Below, piece by piece: positions 54,395-63,987 of a DNA stretch of 64,000 bases; the first letter of the stretch is position 1, and each line of letters starts with the position of its first letter. Made by a program: the position numbers and the translations under genes. The notes under the pieces were generated by a model. It was not told the DNA's origin. It worked only from the letters and a program-made list of their open reading frames with translations, and made no database searches. This DNA is from CAVRUH01 sp963822595 (GTDB taxonomy: Bacteria; Chlamydiota; Chlamydiia; Chlamydiales; Waddliaceae): positions 474,331 through 538,330 of the forward strand of contig CAWGIG010000005.1 of NCBI GenBank assembly GCA_963822595.1, given 5' to 3'.

Positions 54395-56881
54395 TTAGTT
54401 AGGAACCAACTCAAACGATTCCCAGTAAGGCAATTGATCGAAGTTGTGAGGAGCAAACACAGGTGTGGTTGTGCCCAACACTTGTCCTGATTCTCCCAAT
54501 GGAATAGTCGTTCCAATTTGAACAATGCCATCAGGTCCAAATTCCGCTACGAAATAGAGTCCAGAAGCATTGAATATCAGTGCTTCGGCAACCGTCCCTA
54601 TTATAGCATTTTTAAACTGATAGATAGGACGCAATCCGGCACCCCAAGGGCGTGCTTCCATTCCCCCAAGTTTTGTGAGAGCTGTATTTAAACCATTGAT
54701 GATGACTTGGTCGACATTAACGCTCTCTAGCCAAGCTGGATATATAAGGGTATTATCGGATGATACACCCAAAATTCTCGCTAACAAATTCCCTTGGTAT
54801 GTGGCAAGATTATTTGAAACTGAAAATCCATTCAGCGTAGGTAAGGCATTCACGGCCCCCCCGGCTGTACCGGCATTGATTTCAAAAATGGTATTGTTTA
54901 GATAAGGATTCAAGATTTCAGCCGCAACATTGAGCAGCCAAGCACTTGCCAAAATGAATTCATCAGCGACGTTAGTTGTCGTGATGACTTCCGTTTCGGT
55001 TCCATCAAACCAATTACCTATATAATCGGTTAATAAAGCCAATGCTTGAGCTTGTTCAGTTGTAGGACCACCCTCCTGATTGTTAACAGCTGCGAAGAAT
55101 AAATCCTTAAACAAAGGCGTAAACAAATCCGCAAAAGCAGTAGGCTTAGTATCTTCAAACGCAACAATACTATTGCCCAATGCTTCACGGAATGTAAATC
55201 CCGCTAAATCATCAAAACTGATCGTATCAAATGTTTCAAGATAATCAACTAACCAATAAGCGCGGCTTAAAGGCAAACCTGTGATTGTATCCGCAGATCC
55301 TTCAGCAAATTGTTTGAAGAGATTGTTCCATCCGCTATAATAGCCTTGGGCATTATTGATATCCATCATAGGCTTACGGGCACTGGCTTTCGCTTCGTAC
55401 ACTGAATTAGGTGGAGCCGGGAAAGGTATCCCTTGAGGAAGACGGCGGTCATATGTTGAAGGAAGCTTCGTCCAAACTGTGGATTGGAAAGCACCAAAGT
55501 TTCCGTCACAGTCTGCGCATTGACCTTCAAAACCTACAATATCAGAACAGTTACTAAACTTCAAAGCCTCGCTGAAGAATTCAGGTACACTGTTGATACT
55601 TGGAAGTAAACCGATGATATTCAACCCTTGCAAACTTCTATCCATAAATGCTGAACGCAAGGTCAACATAGCGAGAGGCATAGAATTTGATACTGGGTTT
55701 TCAATCACCCAGCCTCCGCTCTTGCTGCGATAGACTGTAAGGGGAATAGGCGATCCACCTGCAACTTCAATCACTTCCTGACGAGAGGAACTTATGTCTG
55801 TAATAAATTCAAACAAGAAGTCATTCGTTGGAAGATGTCCTGTTTGTACAGTATATCCAAAGTTATTGAACATACCTATTCCAAACGGAATACCAGGTAC
55901 AATGAAGTAGTTTGCTGTAAAGTAGCTATCAACCTTTACTTGATAGAAGTCACCAGGGTGATTAAAGTTTGGTTGAATGGCGCATCTCAACAGAGGATTC
56001 CCAGAAGCAGATAACTCAGGTCCAATGACTTGACCGTTGCTCCCTGAGCCCGCAGAATATCTTTTGCGAACCTCTTTAATATTAGAAATTTTCGCTGCCG
56101 TATCAGTAATGGCTGAAAGAGTAGTGCTATCTAATATAATTTTAGGTCTGGGCGCAGATTTTTGTAACATGGTTATAAAATCAGACTCACATTCCAAGGA
56201 TCTTGGAGTTGCATTGTCGTTTGGCATCATTGTGACAAGTGATCGGACTTGACTCGTTGTCGGGTCAACGTCTTCAAAGATGGCATATGCTGCCGTTTGT
56301 CCAAAAGTACCTGACAATGTTTGTAAAGCAACTAAATTGTTTAATTGGAAGTGAGGGATTTGCGTAGGACTAAAGCTTTGCAAAAACAGCCTCGCACTAC
56401 GTAGGTTATCATATAATGTAAAATAGGGGATAGGTGTACTCGCTCCAAGGATGACATAGAGTTCAAAGGGTCTCAATGACGGGTCGGCATTAACTGTATC
56501 CACATAGGAATTAAGACCAGCGACATAATTTTCAAAAGCAATACGTGTCTCTTTAAGAAAATAATGATCGATTTGGTATTGCACCTCCTCATCCGTAGGA
56601 TTTGTCTGCCTCTGAAAGGTATCTGAAGCAATAAATTCGTTGGAAGGGCCAGCCCCTAAATATTGAGCTAAACGACCGTTCGCTGCAATGTTCTGTAAGA
56701 AAATTTGCCATAAACGATCTTGCGCATGAACTTGACCGACCGCATAGCTAATTTCTGCTAGATCTCCCCCGGTAATCGTGGGGACTCCAAACGCATCACG
56801 CGTTATGGTTTGTCCTGTCACTGGCACTACAGGTAGTAATGCAATGCAGGAATACATCAAAATATTTCGAAAAAAATGCAT
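54395..56881 (-). CDS. Penicillin acylase family protein (Ntn hydrolase, S45)
   Basis: 828 residues from ATG 56881, which has GGAGG eight bases upstream; an ATG two codons earlier is too close to that site. Signal peptide to about residue 24 (PVTGQ), then TITRDAFGVPTITGG and YAVGQVHAQDRLWQIFLQ of the alpha chain. The autocatalytic site is GSGSNGQVIG, where the Ser becomes the N-terminal nucleophile of the beta chain, followed by SASGNPLL. The family cleaves amide bonds of penicillins, acyl-homoserine lactones, or other acyl amides in the periplasm. A quorum-quenching role is conceivable since a LuxR gene is present, but nothing ties them. Confidence 0.9.
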   Translation of the reverse strand: MHFFRNILMYSCIALLPVVPVTGQTITRDAFGVPTITGGDLAEISYAVGQVHAQDRLWQIFLQNIAANGRLAQYLGAGPSNEFIASDTFQRQTNPTDEEVQYQIDHYFLKETRIAFENYVAGLNSYVDTVNADPSLRPFELYVILGASTPIPYFTLYDNLRSARLFLQSFSPTQIPHFQLNNLVALQTLSGTFGQTAAYAIFEDVDPTTSQVRSLVTMMPNDNATPRSLECESDFITMLQKSAPRPKIILDSTTLSAITDTAAKISNIKEVRKRYSAGSGSNGQVIGPELSASGNPLLRCAIQPNFNHPGDFYQVKVDSYFTANYFIVPGIPFGIGMFNNFGYTVQTGHLPTNDFLFEFITDISSSRQEVIEVAGGSPIPLTVYRSKSGGWVIENPVSNSMPLAMLTLRSAFMDRSLQGLNIIGLLPSINSVPEFFSEALKFSNCSDIVGFEGQCADCDGNFGAFQSTVWTKLPSTYDRRLPQGIPFPAPPNSVYEAKASARKPMMDINNAQGYYSGWNNLFKQFAEGSADTITGLPLSRAYWLVDYLETFDTISFDDLAGFTFREALGNSIVAFEDTKPTAFADLFTPLFKDLFFAAVNNQEGGPTTEQAQALALLTDYIGNWFDGTETEVITTTNVADEFILASAWLLNVAAEILNPYLNNTIFEINAGTAGGAVNALPTLNGFSVSNNLATYQGNLLARILGVSSDNTLIYPAWLESVNVDQVIINGLNTALTKLGGMEARPWGAGLRPIYQFKNAIIGTVAEALIFNASGLYFVAEFGPDGIVQIGTTIPLGESGQVLGTTTPVFAPHNFDQLPYWESFELVPN

Positions 56882-56961
56882 GGACATAGCCTCCGTTAAA
56901 AAATAATATTGTTTTTTCAATATCAATAAATCCGAAATGCTTGTCAAGTTGAATAAAAGCG

Positions 56962-57010
56962 ATGGACGAAATTATGTTCATTTCGTCCATGCCGTCCATG
57001 TATTCAGTCC
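56962..57010. repeat. GTCCAT/ATGGAC hairpin, 9-base units
   Basis: GATGGACGAAAT...ATTTCGTCCATGCCGTCCATG lies between the chalcone-isomerase-like gene's stop and the acylase start. It probably ends the upstream operon. Confidence 0.65.
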
Positions 57011-57013
57011 ATC

Positions 57014-57601
57014 TTATTTGATAAGTGCTACTAAATCTTCACGCTTCACAATACTATTAGGTCCGAACCAAATGCTAAATAACGCCTTGGCAAAAGCTGG
57101 ATTGGTGATATTGCCGGCAGATTTGCCATTAATAATCACTTCTATGTATCCGCCCGGGAGCCATCGAATGACTTGCTCGTCACCCACGTTAACATCAGCG
57201 TTAAAGAAACCCATATAAGTATCAATATCCTTCCTCATTGCTGCGTATTCTTCGCCAGAGATCTCTTTTTTAAAAGAGTCTTCATACGCTTCGTGGATTT
57301 TTGAAGCACTGGCCTCATGAACAAATTTCAAAGTCAACTGCTTGGCTTTGTTGTCTGTAAGAATTTGGTCAAAGGCATTCGCTTTGTTTGTAACGACTCC
57401 ATTTTCCAAATAACTCGCCACATAATAAACTTTAACGAAGAACTTTTTCCTCGTCGCTTCGCCTGTTTTTTCCAGCTGATATTTTGTCCCGGCATGTTCA
57501 AAGGACACTTGAGCAGGAAATTGGCTTGCTTCCTCTCCCTGGGCATATTGGGAGACCGAGAAGAAAGCTAGCATTAATGTTATAAATAGATTTTTTTTCA
57601 T
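57014..57601 (-). CDS. Secreted chalcone-isomerase-like protein
   Basis: 195 residues with a signal peptide cleaved near QGEE (about 22). The mature part matches the chalcone isomerase-like fold: FEHAGTKYQLEKTGEATRKKFFVKVYYVASYLE, LTLKFVHEASASKI, and the C-terminal GNITNPAFAKALFSIWFGPNSI. Bacterial members bind hydrophobic ligands such as fatty acids and are usually periplasmic; isomerase activity is not expected. Its ATG overlaps the stop of the SH3 gene (ATGA), so the two are one operon. Confidence 0.88.
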   Translation of the reverse strand: MKKNLFITLMLAFFSVSQYAQGEEASQFPAQVSFEHAGTKYQLEKTGEATRKKFFVKVYYVASYLENGVVTNKANAFDQILTDNKAKQLTLKFVHEASASKIHEAYEDSFKKEISGEEYAAMRKDIDTYMGFFNADVNVGDEQVIRWLPGGYIEVIINGKSAGNITNPAFAKALFSIWFGPNSIVKREDLVALIK

Positions 57602-58842
57602 TTGACTATCTCCGTTTTAAGTACAAAATAAGCAGGATACGCAAAATGGTTGTTAGGTCTTGAAACTGCCTGTACAGTCAATTCCTGTCCAATCATATCT
57701 TCTAGGTTCACCTGAGTGCTATACAAATAAGCAATAGGTAAATTGTTCGAGCTGTTGATCAACACATAATCACCCGGTTTATTTCTAATCGGACGATTAT
57801 ACGCTTCCAAAATACCTCTCAATGCGACTGCGTTTCTGCTTTGCTGCTGATAGTATTCGCGAATCGTGCCCTCGTCATTGTCCTTAGCCCATTTTTCATA
57901 ATTGGATATTTCGGCAGGAATCCAAACGCTCATCTTATTCGTCACATCAACTTTGTCTTCCTTCGATAGCCAATCTTTATAAAAATCTGTCGCATTATTT
58001 TCTCTGTTGACCTTATTCAACTTCTCGTTGACTTCAGCAAGCTTCGTATTTTTCTCTTCTAAGTTTTGAGAAACGGAATCTTTCTGCGATTCAAGATAGC
58101 CTACTTTCTTCTGTAAATAGGTCTCTTGAAGGCTTTTAAGAAGTTCTTTGGCGCTATTTACTTCCTTAGGGAAATCTTCATAGTGGTTGACAATTTTATG
58201 CAAATTGGCATAAACGCCTTCCAAATTGATCTCTGGGAAGGGTTTGGCCATTTCAGTCTGTGCTGTCTTTGAGCTCTGGCTCAACAAATTCTTAACTTCT
58301 TGCTTGCGATAATCAGCGGCTGTAATGAAATTGGCATCTCCGACTTTCACAATAAAATCTTTTGCAATGTAAAAACGTAAAGAATCAGGAAGTTTAATCT
58401 CCAACCACTTGTTATTGTCATTCGAAATCTCCCCCACAACCTTATCTCCGCTATTTAACTGCATGATGACAGGCGATTCAAGTGTCGGATTCAATCTAAC
58501 GTTTACACGATTACCTTGAACAACATCATCAATGATAAAAGAACGATAAACATAGGCCTTAAGGTCTTTTGGAGGCTTAACAGCTAAGAAATCATCAACG
58601 GTTCCTGTCACTAAAAGCAGTTCATCGCGATCTAACTCTCGGACGATAGGGCTCTCCAAAGTGGGTTGTAGACGTAATCTTACACGATCACGCGCAATCT
58701 TTCCGGTAAATTCTGTGAAAGGCTCTTCAGGTTTCTGCTGAACCTGTTGTGCCTGCTGACGGTCCTCTGCAACAGTTTCTGCGCCTACAAAAGAAGAGGC
58801 TGCAAGAAATGTTGACAAAAGATAATATTGTGCTTTTCGCAT
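57598..58842 (-). CDS. Secreted protein with two bacterial SH3 domains and a coiled coil
   Basis: 414 residues from ATG 58842, which follows GGAG. Signal peptide to about 22 (VGAE), then a Gln/Glu-rich linker, two SH3b domains (about 45-105, RVRLRLQPTLESPIVREL; and about 110-170, RVNVRLNPTLESPVIMQL), a coiled coil (about 195-280) and a C-terminal folded region. SH3b domains bind peptidoglycan peptides or proteins in the periplasm. It is the first gene of an operon with the chalcone-isomerase-like protein. Likely a conserved chlamydial envelope protein. Confidence 0.88.
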   Translation of the reverse strand: MRKAQYYLLSTFLAASSFVGAETVAEDRQQAQQVQQKPEEPFTEFTGKIARDRVRLRLQPTLESPIVRELDRDELLLVTGTVDDFLAVKPPKDLKAYVYRSFIIDDVVQGNRVNVRLNPTLESPVIMQLNSGDKVVGEISNDNNKWLEIKLPDSLRFYIAKDFIVKVGDANFITAADYRKQEVKNLLSQSSKTAQTEMAKPFPEINLEGVYANLHKIVNHYEDFPKEVNSAKELLKSLQETYLQKKVGYLESQKDSVSQNLEEKNTKLAEVNEKLNKVNRENNATDFYKDWLSKEDKVDVTNKMSVWIPAEISNYEKWAKDNDEGTIREYYQQQSRNAVALRGILEAYNRPIRNKPGDYVLINSSNNLPIAYLYSTQVNLEDMIGQELTVQAVSRPNNHFAYPAYFVLKTEIVK

Positions 58843-58907
58843 GATAATCTCCACGGGTATGGTAATTTACTTATAACCGCAGATTCTATGTTACTTCTCG
58901 ATTAATT

Positions 58908-59585
58908 TCAACTCTTCAAGACAGCAAGAATATGTTCACAACCAGCCTGACCGCATGTGCATCCCACTGGATGACCTAAATAGACGTTGTATTTCTCCAC
59001 TTGATCCAGCTTGCTTGATACCGTATACATCTTATCTCCGGTCTGAATAATCTCCCACTGCTGGAAGCTTAACTCCTCCGGTTTGATTTCCTCTTCGGAA
59101 ATAGGTGTTATGTCTATGTCCTTACTATTCAATCCGTTAAGAGCGCGCGAAATCTGACAGAATACGCAATTGCAATCGACTACACCTTGCGGAGCAACGA
59201 GTCTTTCTTCCGGAGAAAGCACTTTTGCTATTGCAGAAATTTTTTCCAAGACTTCTTTAGGTAGATCCGGAGCCTTTGCTTGGTTAGGGTCATGTTGGAT
59301 TGGCATGCCCAAGCTATCCATGGTGCTAAATCCAAGCCGAAATGGATTCTCCATGGGAAGGCGCATCATTTTTTCCATGACTAAACTGTGATTTTCTTCG
59401 ACCGCAGTCGCATGCATCGCAAAAATCAGTTCAATGTCGGGTTCACCGAGATTCGGAATGTCGATTAGCTTCCCATCCGCTAAGGTCACAACGAGAATTT
59501 GGTCATTCATATGCAAGGATACGACATTTGACCAAGGTGTTGATATGTGAGGTGGGATGCAAAGTATTTTTTTGTTGATTTTCAT
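58908..59585 (-). CDS. Conserved protein with two cysteine motifs, divergent from phoH
   Basis: 225 residues from ATG 59585, which follows GGAGG; an upstream in-frame extension crosses the promoter and is rejected. It starts MKINKKILCIPPHISTPW. It carries CNCVFCQI near the middle and CTCGQAGCEH near the C-terminus, which together could bind a metal. From memory, a conserved hypothetical gene also neighbours phoH in Chlamydia trachomatis, so this may be its orthologue; that needs an alignment. No signal peptide. It has a good promoter next to the CIRCE element. Confidence 0.8.
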   Translation of the reverse strand: MKINKKILCIPPHISTPWSNVVSLHMNDQILVVTLADGKLIDIPNLGEPDIELIFAMHATAVEENHSLVMEKMMRLPMENPFRLGFSTMDSLGMPIQHDPNQAKAPDLPKEVLEKISAIAKVLSPEERLVAPQGVVDCNCVFCQISRALNGLNSKDIDITPISEEEIKPEELSFQQWEIIQTGDKMYTVSSKLDQVEKYNVYLGHPVGCTCGQAGCEHILAVLKS

Positions 59586-59634
59586 TTCCGTACCTCCAAG
59601 GGTAAAATAATGTTTGAAACTTAATCTGAAATAT

Positions 59635-59663
59635 ATCATATCAGAAGTAATACTCAAAGTCAA
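59635..59663 (-). promoter_or_regulatory. Promoter of the cysteine-motif gene
   Basis: On the minus strand: TTGACT, a 17-base spacer and TATGAT. The -35 box begins only six bases from the CIRCE element, so HrcA could influence both directions. Confidence 0.7.
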
Positions 59664-59669
59664 TCAAAT

Positions 59670-59696
59670 TTAGCACTCCTCCTGTTAGAGTGCTGA
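59670..59696. promoter_or_regulatory. CIRCE operator (HrcA site) upstream of phoH
   Basis: TTAGCACTC-N9-GAGTGCTGA: the 9-9-9 layout of CIRCE with one mismatch to the consensus GAGTGCTAA right arm. Flanking AAAT/AATTT lengthens the dyad. It ends seven bases before a TATAAC (59704-59709) that can serve phoH, so bound HrcA would block that promoter. Confidence 0.88.
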
Positions 59697-59734
59697 ATTT
59701 TGATATAACTAACACAAAACCAAGGATGTAACTC

Positions 59735-61033
59735 GTGAATAGAAAAACCTTTGTACTGGATACTAACGTCCTCCTTCATGATCCCGAAGCCCTTCAAAAA
59801 TTTCCCGAAAACGATGTCGTCATCCATGTTATGGTGCTCGAAGAACTTGACCGAATGAAACGCCTTCCCAATGAATTGGGTAAAAATGCTCGAGCTATCT
59901 TTCAATTCCTCGACGCCAGCGCAAATTCAGGAAAAGGAGATCTCCATCACGGCGTTAAGCTCGAAAATAACTCCAATATCCGCATCCAACTCCATGTCAA
60001 AATGGATGGCTCCCATGTTAGTCCCGGTATCCTAGACAATAAAATCATTATGGCAGCCTATTACCTCCAAGAAAAAGGAGAGCGCGTCGTCTTCGTATCC
60101 AAGGATTTCGCTGCAAGGATTAAAGCCGAAGCTTTAGGATTGGAAGCGCAAGATTATGAGAACTTGAAGTACTCCTATGAGAATATTTACCGCGGAATCA
60201 GAGAACTCGAAATCTCTAAAGCCCAAGTGGACCTATTCTATAAAGACGGAAGCATCGCTATTCCGGAACTTCAGGCACGTGCCAATGAATACTTTGTGAT
60301 GACGTCGCCGGAGCATACCTCGGCTGTCGGCAAGTACGATGCTGCTACAAATCGCATTGTTTCCCTCCTTAAACTCCCGAATATCTGGGGGATAAAACCT
60401 CGTAACGTGGAACAAAAATGCGCTTTAGATGTTTTGCTTCGCGATGACATTAAATTGGTTACGCTCTTAGGACCTGCCGGCACAGGAAAAACATTACTTG
60501 CGTTAGCTTGTGCCATGCGCAAAGTCTTTGATGAAGGGACCTATTCTCGAATTCTTGTGAGTCGACCGGTTGTGCCGCTTGGCAGGGATATTGGATATCT
60601 TCCTGGGACAAAAGAGGAGAAGCTCTTTCATTGGATGCAGCCTATCTATGACAATTTGGAATTTTTGTGTGCCTCGAGTGATGGGGGAGGCCAGAATGAG
60701 ACATTGAAATGGGTAATGGAAAGTAAGAAAATCGAGATGGAAGCAGTGACTTATATTCGTGGACGTTCCTTGCCGAATATTTTTATTATTGTGGATGAGG
60801 CGCAAAACCTTACACCTCATGAGATGAAGACGATTATTTCGAGGGCCGGGGAGGGGACTAAGGTTATTTTGACAGGGGATCCGACGCAGATTGACAATCC
60901 GTATTTGGATAAGGATTCGAATGGGTTGACGTATACGGTGGGTCGTTTTGCGGATCAGAAGCTTTACGGGCATATTTTCTTGGACAAGACGGAGCGTTCG
61001 AAGCTCGCCGCCATCGCCGCCGACATCCTTTAG
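59735..61033 (+). CDS. phoH: PIN-PhoH family ATPase
   Basis: 432 residues. N-terminal PIN nuclease-like domain (about 1-150) with acidic residues in FVLDTNVLLHDP, VLEELDRMK and VFVSKDFAARIKA, followed by a PhoH ATPase domain with Walker A GPAGTGKT (about 248-255) and Walker B FIIVDEAQNLTPHE. PIN-PhoH proteins are RNA helicase/ribonucleases, some acting in toxin-antitoxin pairs. The start is GTG 59735 with AAGGA upstream. CIRCE control predicts heat-shock induction. A hairpin repeat follows the stop. Confidence 0.94.
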   Translation: MNRKTFVLDTNVLLHDPEALQKFPENDVVIHVMVLEELDRMKRLPNELGKNARAIFQFLDASANSGKGDLHHGVKLENNSNIRIQLHVKMDGSHVSPGILDNKIIMAAYYLQEKGERVVFVSKDFAARIKAEALGLEAQDYENLKYSYENIYRGIRELEISKAQVDLFYKDGSIAIPELQARANEYFVMTSPEHTSAVGKYDAATNRIVSLLKLPNIWGIKPRNVEQKCALDVLLRDDIKLVTLLGPAGTGKTLLALACAMRKVFDEGTYSRILVSRPVVPLGRDIGYLPGTKEEKLFHWMQPIYDNLEFLCASSDGGGQNETLKWVMESKKIEMEAVTYIRGRSLPNIFIIVDEAQNLTPHEMKTIISRAGEGTKVILTGDPTQIDNPYLDKDSNGLTYTVGRFADQKLYGHIFLDKTERSKLAAIAADIL

Positions 61034-61048
61034 GTGCTGGACGACATG

Positions 61049-61229
61049 GACTGCTATAGAAACGAAATAACAAGGATAAGCAGGATCGCAAGCGCCAGGA
61101 TAAAAAAGAATAAGAAAGAAAAAAATTTAAAAAAAACAATTCTTTTTTTCTTTCTTATCTTTTATTATCCTTTTTTATCCTGCCGCTTGCGATCCTGCTT
61201 ATCCTGTTATTTCGTTTCAATAGCAGTCC
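61049..61229. repeat. AGGAT/GTCCAT hairpin after phoH
   Basis: Arms begin GGACTGCTAT and contain AACGAAATAACA, AGGATAAGCAGGATCGCAAGC and an A/T-rich loop. The core is the same as at 11361-11552. GTCCAT 9-mers continue to 61255, reaching the stop of the convergent copy E. Confidence 0.85.
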
Positions 61230-61257
61230 ATGTAGTCCATTTCGTCCATCTCATTTA

Positions 61258-63350
61258 TTAGAAACGCGCTTCTTGCAAGATGCAGGCGTTTAGGATGGTA
61301 AATAGTCCATTTGTTATTCCTCGGATGGCGTCGCAGTACTCATAGGGCGCTCTGCAACTCAGTGATTCCAGTATCCCATCATATTTTTCCCCCTTTTCTA
61401 GACTTAATAACGTCAATCCTAATGCTGTTGCACGTTCTTTTGCTAGTTCGATAATCGCCTGCTGATATCTGAAATCAACTTCAGGTGGGTAAATACTTTC
61501 CATAAAAAGAACCGATTTCTTATTTTTACTATCCCAAAGTATACGCAAGATGGCCCGTGAAACAATTTTCCCTTCACGATTTTTCAAAGCAATGATTCGA
61601 TTTTTTCCATCCAAAACATACCCAAGAAGACACTGATTTTGTCTAACTTCCCCGCTTATTCTTTGACAGCTCCCCAAAACTTCAGTGCCGCAAAGAAATA
61701 AATCTTGCGGATCATCGCTATCCACAATCGTCCAACCATCAAAATCGTCGATATTTTTTTCTAAGCGTTGGATCATCCACTCGATATCAGCGAAAAAATC
61801 CCTACCGCCCTCATCAGATTCCCTTAAAAAGGCTTCCATTTTCTTAAGCTCAGTTCTTTGTTCTGAACTATTCAGTTTATCATTGAGAAAACGAATACAA
61901 TGTCGTTGGAAAAGAAGCTTGTTGCTCTTGTGACTCCCTTTTTTGGTTATGCGTAACTCATCTCCAAGTTTCTTTAACAAATCTTGGCCCCCCTGAAGAA
62001 ATTTTACCACATAGGGATGCAAATTCCAGTCAAGATGCTTATGTCCAATGACTGCTTCAGAAATAATTTTATGAAAATCTATTTTCTCTTCAGGTTCTTT
62101 CATCTCAATGGGTGTCCAAATCTTCTTTTGGCCTTTCTTCCATTCCACTAAGAGAGGCTCATTATCCTTAAAAACGGTATTCAGGTGTAGACTCGGCTGA
62201 TATCGCTCTTCCAAAAAGGTCCCTTCTAAAACCGATTCAACAAATCGAGCAAGCGCTTCCATAGGTTTCTTATCATCAAGCATGTTCAGCTTGCTGGCGT
62301 AGATCATCAGGCAATTAGGCATGCGTAAAGAATCCATCAACTTTTGGTATTTTTCACAAAAATTGGAAGTGTCTTTTATAGGAATGATTTTTCGGAATAA
62401 GTCGATGACAAAGGATTGAAGATCATTCGATGTCTTCATGAGCCTCTCCTTATGAAGATATGATGCACCTCCTAAGCCCATAATTGTATCTATCTGCGAT
62501 AGCTTCATGAGCGTGTCCGATACAAAAGTCAGTTGGAGTAAATAGGTTAAATCTTCCTTGGTGAAACTCTTTTCATTCAGCAATAATGTCAACGTGTTTA
62601 TCAAGAGCATATTGTTGCGAGGATCTTTGAAATATCCCTTCTTAAGATGACCAGCAAAAAGGAATATGTCCTTCTCATTAACATGCCTAAATAGGAACGA
62701 AAGAGAGTAATGACGCAGGAATACTTTTATTGTTTAAACTATCGAAAGTTTCCTTTCCCCTTTTAGAACGTGCCAGCTTCACTAAGTAATCGGTTATTCG
62801 AAATCTTTTCTGTGGATCCCGGTAATCTTGTAAGTTTATTAAACCCTTACTTTCTAGAATCCATTTCATTTCTTCTTCTTTTATCGAGCGCAGCATACAT
62901 TTGCCTATAGTATACCCGAGCCAAATGACAAGAGCTTTCTTTGCATGCACATCTTGAATCTCTTTGATTGTTTTGACATCAAGAGTCATATTCCATTTGT
63001 TTTGAAACAAACTGTTGAATTTATTTAACACTTCGTTTAAATCGACATTGTCTTCTCCCAAAAGGACGAAAATTTTTACAAGTTCATCATAGGGAGTTTT
63101 CGGGAAACTTTTAAGGTTTTTAAATGTTTCTTCTGAATTCGAGATTGCTATCAGCAGAAATTCGAAAACTTTGTCGGTTTGCTCAATATTATATTTTCGA
63201 ATAAATCTTATAGTATTAGGACCATCTTGACGGACAGAAATTTTTGCAATCTCTATTCGCGTTTTCTCAGATTCAATTTCATAGTTATCAAAGTGTTGAG
63301 TAGTCCAATAACCATTTTTCTGAGCAGCTATTTTTGCTACTGCAATTCGA
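61258..63350 (-). pseudogene. Giant GNAT-solenoid-GSCQ family, copy E (5' end missing, one frameshift)
   Basis: Holds the end of the solenoid (RRIAVAKIAAQKNGYW, EIESEKTRIEIAKISVRQDG) and the whole C-terminal domain (VDSDDPQDLFLCGTEVLGSCQ, LLGYVLDGKNR, SRAILRIL, VLFMESIYP, APYEYCDA). A +1 shift near 62697 (TTCGTTCC where TTCTTCC would keep frame) separates the two frames; the joined reading SFLFRHVNEKDIFLFAGHLKKG aligns with copy A. The GNAT domain and most of the solenoid are absent because the sequence switches to unrelated GC-rich DNA at about 63350. Unlike the other copies it is not next to luxR. Confidence 0.82.
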
Positions 63351-63987
63351 CGGTGTCGAAACCGCTGGCCGCCAGGTCGGAGACGATTTTTGGGGGCTTC
63401 CGTATCCACTGTGGATAGCGGAGGATAGGAACTGCGGCCAACTCGTCTTCGAGGGCGCCGAGCTGCTCCAGGCACCTGCTCCAGTTCGCTCCCGACGCTG
63501 CTCGAATAACGCTCAAAGCAGCTTCGGGGTCGAACCGGACTGCCAACGGAGGCGACCCCTGCTGCAGCCCCGAGTAGATCTCTGGGGTGAGCGTGAGCTC
63601 CAACACGGATTTGAAGCCGATGCCCTTATGGCCGATAGCCGCCCCCGGCGCCTTCATAGAACGGCCAATGTGGCCGAGCGATTCGATGACAACCTTGGCC
63701 GAAAATGGCTCGCCCCGATTGGCCACGACCAGTACTGGTGTCCCATCGAGGATGTCGAGGACGATGGACACCGGGGATCGACCCGCCTTGTTTGTCAGCC
63801 GCCAGGCATCCGCGGCGTTCTGGAGCAGCTCGATTAGGAACCTACCGTGGTATTCGCGGCCTAAGATCCGCTCGGCGCTCGCGAAGGAGCAAGTGATCTC
63901 GACGTCCTCGGCAGTGGTGTGGTGTGCCCGTTCGGCCACCCGCTCCTCAAGATACTTCTGAGGATCGCCATTTAGTCCGTTCTCCAC
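63350..63987 (-). CDS. Fragment of a sacsin-like GHKL ATPase on GC-rich DNA
   Basis: About 212 residues, possibly starting at GTG 63987 or beyond the edge. It shows the Bergerat ATP-binding fold: N-box FLIELLQNAADAW, G1 box LVVANRGEPFS and G2 box GRSMKAPGAAIGHKGIGFKSV. This is the sacsin N-terminal-type ATPase common in actinobacteria, often in defence islands. The DNA is strongly GC-rich with G/C-ending codons, unlike everything before it. The frame runs into copy E sequence and stops at 63337, so the gene is truncated at the junction. Probably not part of the same genome. Confidence 0.72.

Noticed and set aside
54395..56881. Penicillin acylase as a quorum-quenching partner of luxR
   Set aside because: No luxI, no shared operator and 31 kb distance; the substrate cannot be inferred from sequence.
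63334..63961. Overlapping + strand open frames in the GC-rich end
   Set aside because: High GC removes stop codons in all frames; only the minus-strand frame has ATPase motifs.
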